Below are positions 61,301 to 64,000 of a stretch of 64,000 bases of DNA, piece by piece (position 1 is the first letter of the stretch; each line of letters opens with the position of its first letter). A program made the translations under genes and the position numbers. Under the pieces are notes generated by a model, which ran no database searches, was not told the origin of the DNA, and saw nothing but the letters and a program-made list of their open reading frames with translations. This DNA comes from Amoebophrya sp. A120 (taxonomy: Eukaryota > Sar > Dinophyceae > Syndiniales > Amoebophryaceae), in assembly GCA_905178155.1 (NCBI GenBank), contig CAJINV010000010.1, forward strand, positions 3,368,587 to 3,432,586. The letters run 5' to 3'.

Positions 61301-64000
61301 ACCTGGTCAGGTGAGGCTGATTTTGGAGATATGAAATTGAAACTAGCCAAAGCTCCAAGTTGAACTAGTTAACTAAGGCATGGGCTTTAGGGTTTAGAGA
61401 TGAGGACTTTCAATGAGAAAGAGCAGCATTATCCGCATGGTATATGGGAAATCTGCCGGGGCCATCACGGCTCGGAGCCCCGTCTGACATGCTTCGCGAG
61501 CGTGCCTGTTTTTATTATGGTTGCGTTTCGGCACCTCATTCAGGACCTCACTTCAGGAACTCAATCCCGATGGTAGGGTAGGATTTAAAGCGAGGTCCTT
61601 TCAGGACCTCCGCCGGAAGCTGTTTTTTGCGAAGTTGAACGGTCGGACCTCAAAAGTGCAGCTTTTTTGAGCTTCCCTTGATGGTATGGCCATTTCAAAG
61701 CACACAACTTTCGGCATCCCGTTGAAGGGGCCCCGAGGCAGTTGGGCGGCCCACCTTCTTGGATATAGGATCCCAGAATGCAAGCTAATCGCCTTCTAGT
61801 TACCTTCTATTTTCTACCGATTCAGAATGCTTAATAAACTTGTTCACCTTGGAGCTTGTAGCTAGTTCTCATCTTGATATCACCCACACCGTCACATCGC
61901 CCGACCGCAAAGAGAACCTGCCCGAGTGCGCGTCCAAACCGTCGCACTTCAAACCTAAAAACTGCAATCAAAACATACTAAGAAAAAAATTTTGATTTTT
62001 TTAGAGTGAACGGCCCAATCGCCCTCATATTTGTGTTGTAGTGTTGGTGGAAGATGTTGCTGTGTTGTAGCTGTGGTGGTTGTAGTGCTGGTGGTAATTA
62101 TTCTGGTCGTACGCTGAAGCTCCGTAGTTGCAGCTCATCATCTGCGCATTGTGATGACCATGCCCCGGCGTCGGGTTAAAATTGCTGTACGCTCCAGGTC
62201 CAGCTTGGTAAGAAGTGTGTTGCTGCTGGTGCTGGCCGCTGGTGGTCGTGCTGTTCAGCATCTCAGCATTTCCTGTTGTACCAGCTACACCACCTGCAGT
62301 TCCTGACTGAGCAGTACCAGCGGAGTTTTGTTGATTCTGCCCGACCTGCTGCCGGCGCAAGTGCGGAGCCACATACAATTTCGCTTTGGTCGGACTGGCT
62401 GGCGGGTTGTTGTTTGCATTGGGCGCGCCATGAAGAACATCCGTCGATTCATTTGCCTTTCCTGCACTAGGAGGAGCTTCTGGTGCGCCAGTCGTGTTTG
62501 AAGGCAGTTGCACCGGTGCACCGCCAGGTTGTAATTGTAAAGTCGTTGCACCAGAACAAGTTCCTTCTGGATGATTTTCCTGCGCCGCACCCTGCGCCAG
62601 TTGACTCCCATTGTTCAACATTCTCGGTGACGACTGCAAGGAGTTGTTTTTCGAGCTCTGTACGGATCCGTTTTTCGAGGAGTTTTCGCTCGAGGAGGTT
62701 TTCTGCACGGCTATCAGCTTCGAGCACATTGGCGAGGGGAGCTCTAAGTCGAAACCTATCGCGAGAAAAAACTGTTTCACTGTGAACTTGTGATGCATAG
62801 AATGGAAGACAGAACTATTTGAATTTGTCTTGCCACACCTGCAAGACCTCGAGGACTCTTTAGCGGTGTTTTTCCTTTGGAAGCGCGCATGGCAAATTTT
62901 CTGTGTCATGTGTAACAAACTTGTGATGCAGATCTTGCAAGACCATCACAGTGAAACAGTTTTTTCGCGGGATAAAACCAAAACTGGACTTATTGTTATT
63001 CTGCGGAGCAGGAGCAGCTGGTGGCAGAACCGATGAAACGGTGCTGGTTGTAACTACCGGGGCGGGTGGAGCTGCTGCGGGAATTTGTGGTTGTCCCGCC
63101 GCGCTCGTAGAAGTTGCCGGCTTCATTACAGAGAGATTTTTAACCGTCGACGTGCTGTTGGGAACAAGACCACCAGCAGTACTACTGTTCAAAGCAGGAA
63201 CTTCTACAGGAAGTGGTCCACCTGCTGCCACGACTTCTTTTGAAGAAGAAGATGCTGGTGCGCCATTCATCTTTGGCACAACGACGACACTGGTACTAGA
63301 ACTCGTGCTGCTTGTCGGGTTAAAAACATCGTATGACGCCACCTTGCTCGGTTGTCGCTCCTCCTTTGACAAGTTCTTCACCGGGGAAGCAGACCCGGAA
63401 GTTTTGGAGTAATTTGGCGCAGCTGCTGTAGTAGAAGTTGCACCAACTACTAAAGAGCCAGCAGGAGGAAGAAGTCCAGGGACTGCAGGTGGGATCGATT
63501 TGCTGTTCTGGACATCTTTATTACTGCTAAGACTGTTAGAAGAAGAGCTCGATAAAATTTTCGACATCGCCAAAGCACTATTCATCCCGCCAAGCCCGAC
63601 GTAGGAATGCAGCTGCATCTCGACCCGGAAAAATTTCTCCTTCGCGATGTCATCCGTACCGTTCACGATCTTGTGCGTCTCTCGAAGAACTTTTTCGAAC
63701 TTCACTGCGAAGTTGTGTTTCAGCTTCTTCGGATTCATTTTTGAAGAAGTACTTTTTTGGTCATCCGTGGCAGCAGGTTCGTCGTTGGAGGAGCAAAACC
63801 CTTCATGGTCGTCGATCGGGCAGGTTAAGATCATCTTTTTACTCTCCTGCTTGTTGTTCAAGAGCGGGGAAGGAGAACTGCTACTCAACATCATTCCTGC
63901 ACTAGTACTTCCACTGTGCGTCATATTAGCATCGCTGTCGATGTGAACGGGCAAAAACGGATCTGCGACAGCGAGTAGACAGGGCGATTGCCGCTCTTCC
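55359..64000 (-). CDS. Gene F: seven-exon Gln/Asn/Ser/Pro-rich protein, 5' end beyond the window
   Basis: Exons: beyond 64000 to 62975, then 62751-62030, 61171-60386, 60118-58562, 58294-56064, 55798-55752 and 55593-55359 (stop). From 63954 the joined length is 6558 nt (2185 codons), and the frame stays open to the window edge, so the N-terminus lies outside. Recognisable stretches: a folded-looking part (AVKFEKVLRETHKIV, FFRVEMQLHSYVGLGG), KAKLYVAPHLRRQQ (similar to the YVPPHLR motif of DDX3-like RNA proteins), long Gln/His and Pro/Met runs, KCEDWMRAPSKHGYTDWVLR, and SKREQKIMVFICNSRMLVDP near a basic-acidic region. A large RNA- or chromatin-associated scaffold is possible, but this is inference. 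Six introners are removable in frame; the smallest exon is only 47 nt. Confidence 0.75.
55599..55751. mobile_element. Introner F6 (family 2, 153 bp)
   Basis: The left end is TATAAATTGCAAAAGTATCC and the right end is CGATACTTTTGCACAGGATA. The TSD is a perfect TCGTA (55594-55598 and 55752-55756). Removal joins the last two exons of gene F in frame (…LRGYD-RVAHTAP…). It shares its right end base for base with C1 and C2 in gene C. Confidence 0.92.
55804..56063. mobile_element. Introner F5 (family 1, 260 bp)
   Basis: The left end is TATGCACTGCAAATATGTC and the right end is GACACATTTGCACTTGATA. The TSD is a perfect ACTCC (55799-55803 and 56064-56068). Its interior is strikingly similar to A4 (GGAAACTTGTGATGCTGGGT, and GTTTCTGAGCT in both), so these two are close relatives. 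Removal keeps frame (…PKGS-VWKTSS…). Confidence 0.92.
58300..58561. mobile_element. Introner F4 (family 1, 262 bp)
   Basis: The left end is TATCAAATGCAAATATGTC; the right end is GACACTTTTACATGTGATA. The TSD is a perfect GACTC (58295-58299 and 58562-58566). Removal joins exons in frame (…TKPSL-AVTEF…). Confidence 0.93.
60124..60385. mobile_element. Introner F3 (family 1, 262 bp)
   Basis: The left end is TATCAAATGCAAAAGTGCC; the right end is GACATTTTTACATTTGATA. The TSD is a perfect TGCTC (60119-60123 and 60386-60390). Removal joins exons in frame (…AITS-SPSSKE…). Confidence 0.93.
61141..61176 (-). repeat. 36-bp coding direct repeat flanking introner F2, left copy
   Basis: Identical to 62051-62086. 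It encodes YNHHSYNTATSS in gene F's frame in both places. The copies lie on either side of the 853-bp introner F2. After splicing the protein would carry a near-tandem duplication. Confidence 0.85.
61177..62029. mobile_element. Introner F2 (family 6, 853 bp)
   Basis: The longest introner-like element in a host gene here. The left end is TATGAGGGCGATTGGGCCGT then TCACTCTAAAAAAAATC. The right end is its inverse, ending CGATCGCC-type sequence CAATCGCCCTCATA. The flanking 5-mers TGTAG and TTTGT are a poor TSD match, but removing 858 bases restores frame (…NTTTQ-NHHSYN…). The interior has repeated CAGGACCTC segments (61540-61610) and no supported gene, so it looks non-autonomous. Confidence 0.88.
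62051..62086 (-). repeat. 36-bp coding direct repeat flanking introner F2, right copy
   Basis: Identical to 61141-61176 and in the same coding frame; see that entry. Confidence 0.85.
62757..62974. mobile_element. Introner F1 (family 5, 218 bp)
   Basis: The left end is TATCGCGAGAAAAAACTG then TTTCACTGTGA. The right end is the inverse, ending CAGTTTTTTCGCGGGATA. The TSD is a perfect AAACC (62752-62756 and 62975-62979). Removal joins exons in frame (…SFGF-DLELP…). With GGTTT as the coding-strand TSD, this is one of two introners that can be read as GT-AG (G|GTTTTATC … GATAG|GTTT). Confidence 0.92.

Overview
The window looks like nuclear DNA from a eukaryote, most likely an alveolate of the dinoflagellate lineage. 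Four things point there: every supported gene from about 4 kb to the right edge lies on the minus strand (a unidirectional array); proteins are very long and full of Ala/Ser/Thr/Gln low-complexity sequence; one protein has helical repeats like the heptatricopeptide (HPR/OPR-like) organelle RNA-binding proteins of myzozoans; and the coding sequences are interrupted by short transposon-like introns ('introners') with terminal inverted repeats (TIRs) and 5-bp target-site duplications (TSDs). Introners of this sort have been reported from dinoflagellates, notably parasitic Amoebophrya. The species assignment is inference.

Layout. 1-4048: AT-rich, no supported gene. 4049-10331: gene A, a single-pass membrane protein with four introners, plus probable extra 3' exons. 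12247-20203: gene B, a 2562-residue paralogue of A with one introner. 21257-28390: gene C, an HPR/OPR-like protein of 2211 residues with three introners. 28604-49426: a 20.8-kb LTR retrotransposon, nearly intact, inserted between genes C and D. 49857-50702: gene D, a CS-domain (p23/NudC/CacyBP-like) protein. About 51590-54248: gene E, small and partly broken. 55359-64000: gene F, a Gln/Asn/Ser/Pro-rich protein with six introners, running off the right edge.

Introners. At least 15 elements belong to six or more sequence families that share almost nothing except TAT...ATA ends and a 5-bp duplication. Removing each element plus one duplication copy restores the reading frame in every gene. The resulting coding lengths are all multiples of three: A 4419, B 7689, C 6636, F 6558 nt. 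Only two of the introners can be spliced as GT-AG.

Retrotransposon. It has 353-bp LTRs (TG...CA, 6 differences between them), a 4-bp TSD (TTAT), a tRNA-like primer-binding site and a short purine tract. Its pol order is protease, DD35E integrase, reverse transcriptase, RNase H, which is the Ty1/Copia order. It is unusual in carrying at least six further ORFs upstream of gag, including a protein with three CCHC zinc knuckles, and one ORF downstream of RNase H. Its 1053-residue gag is interrupted by two TIR elements (644 and 1082 bp) that can be removed in frame, so the mobile element itself appears to have been colonised by intron-like elements.
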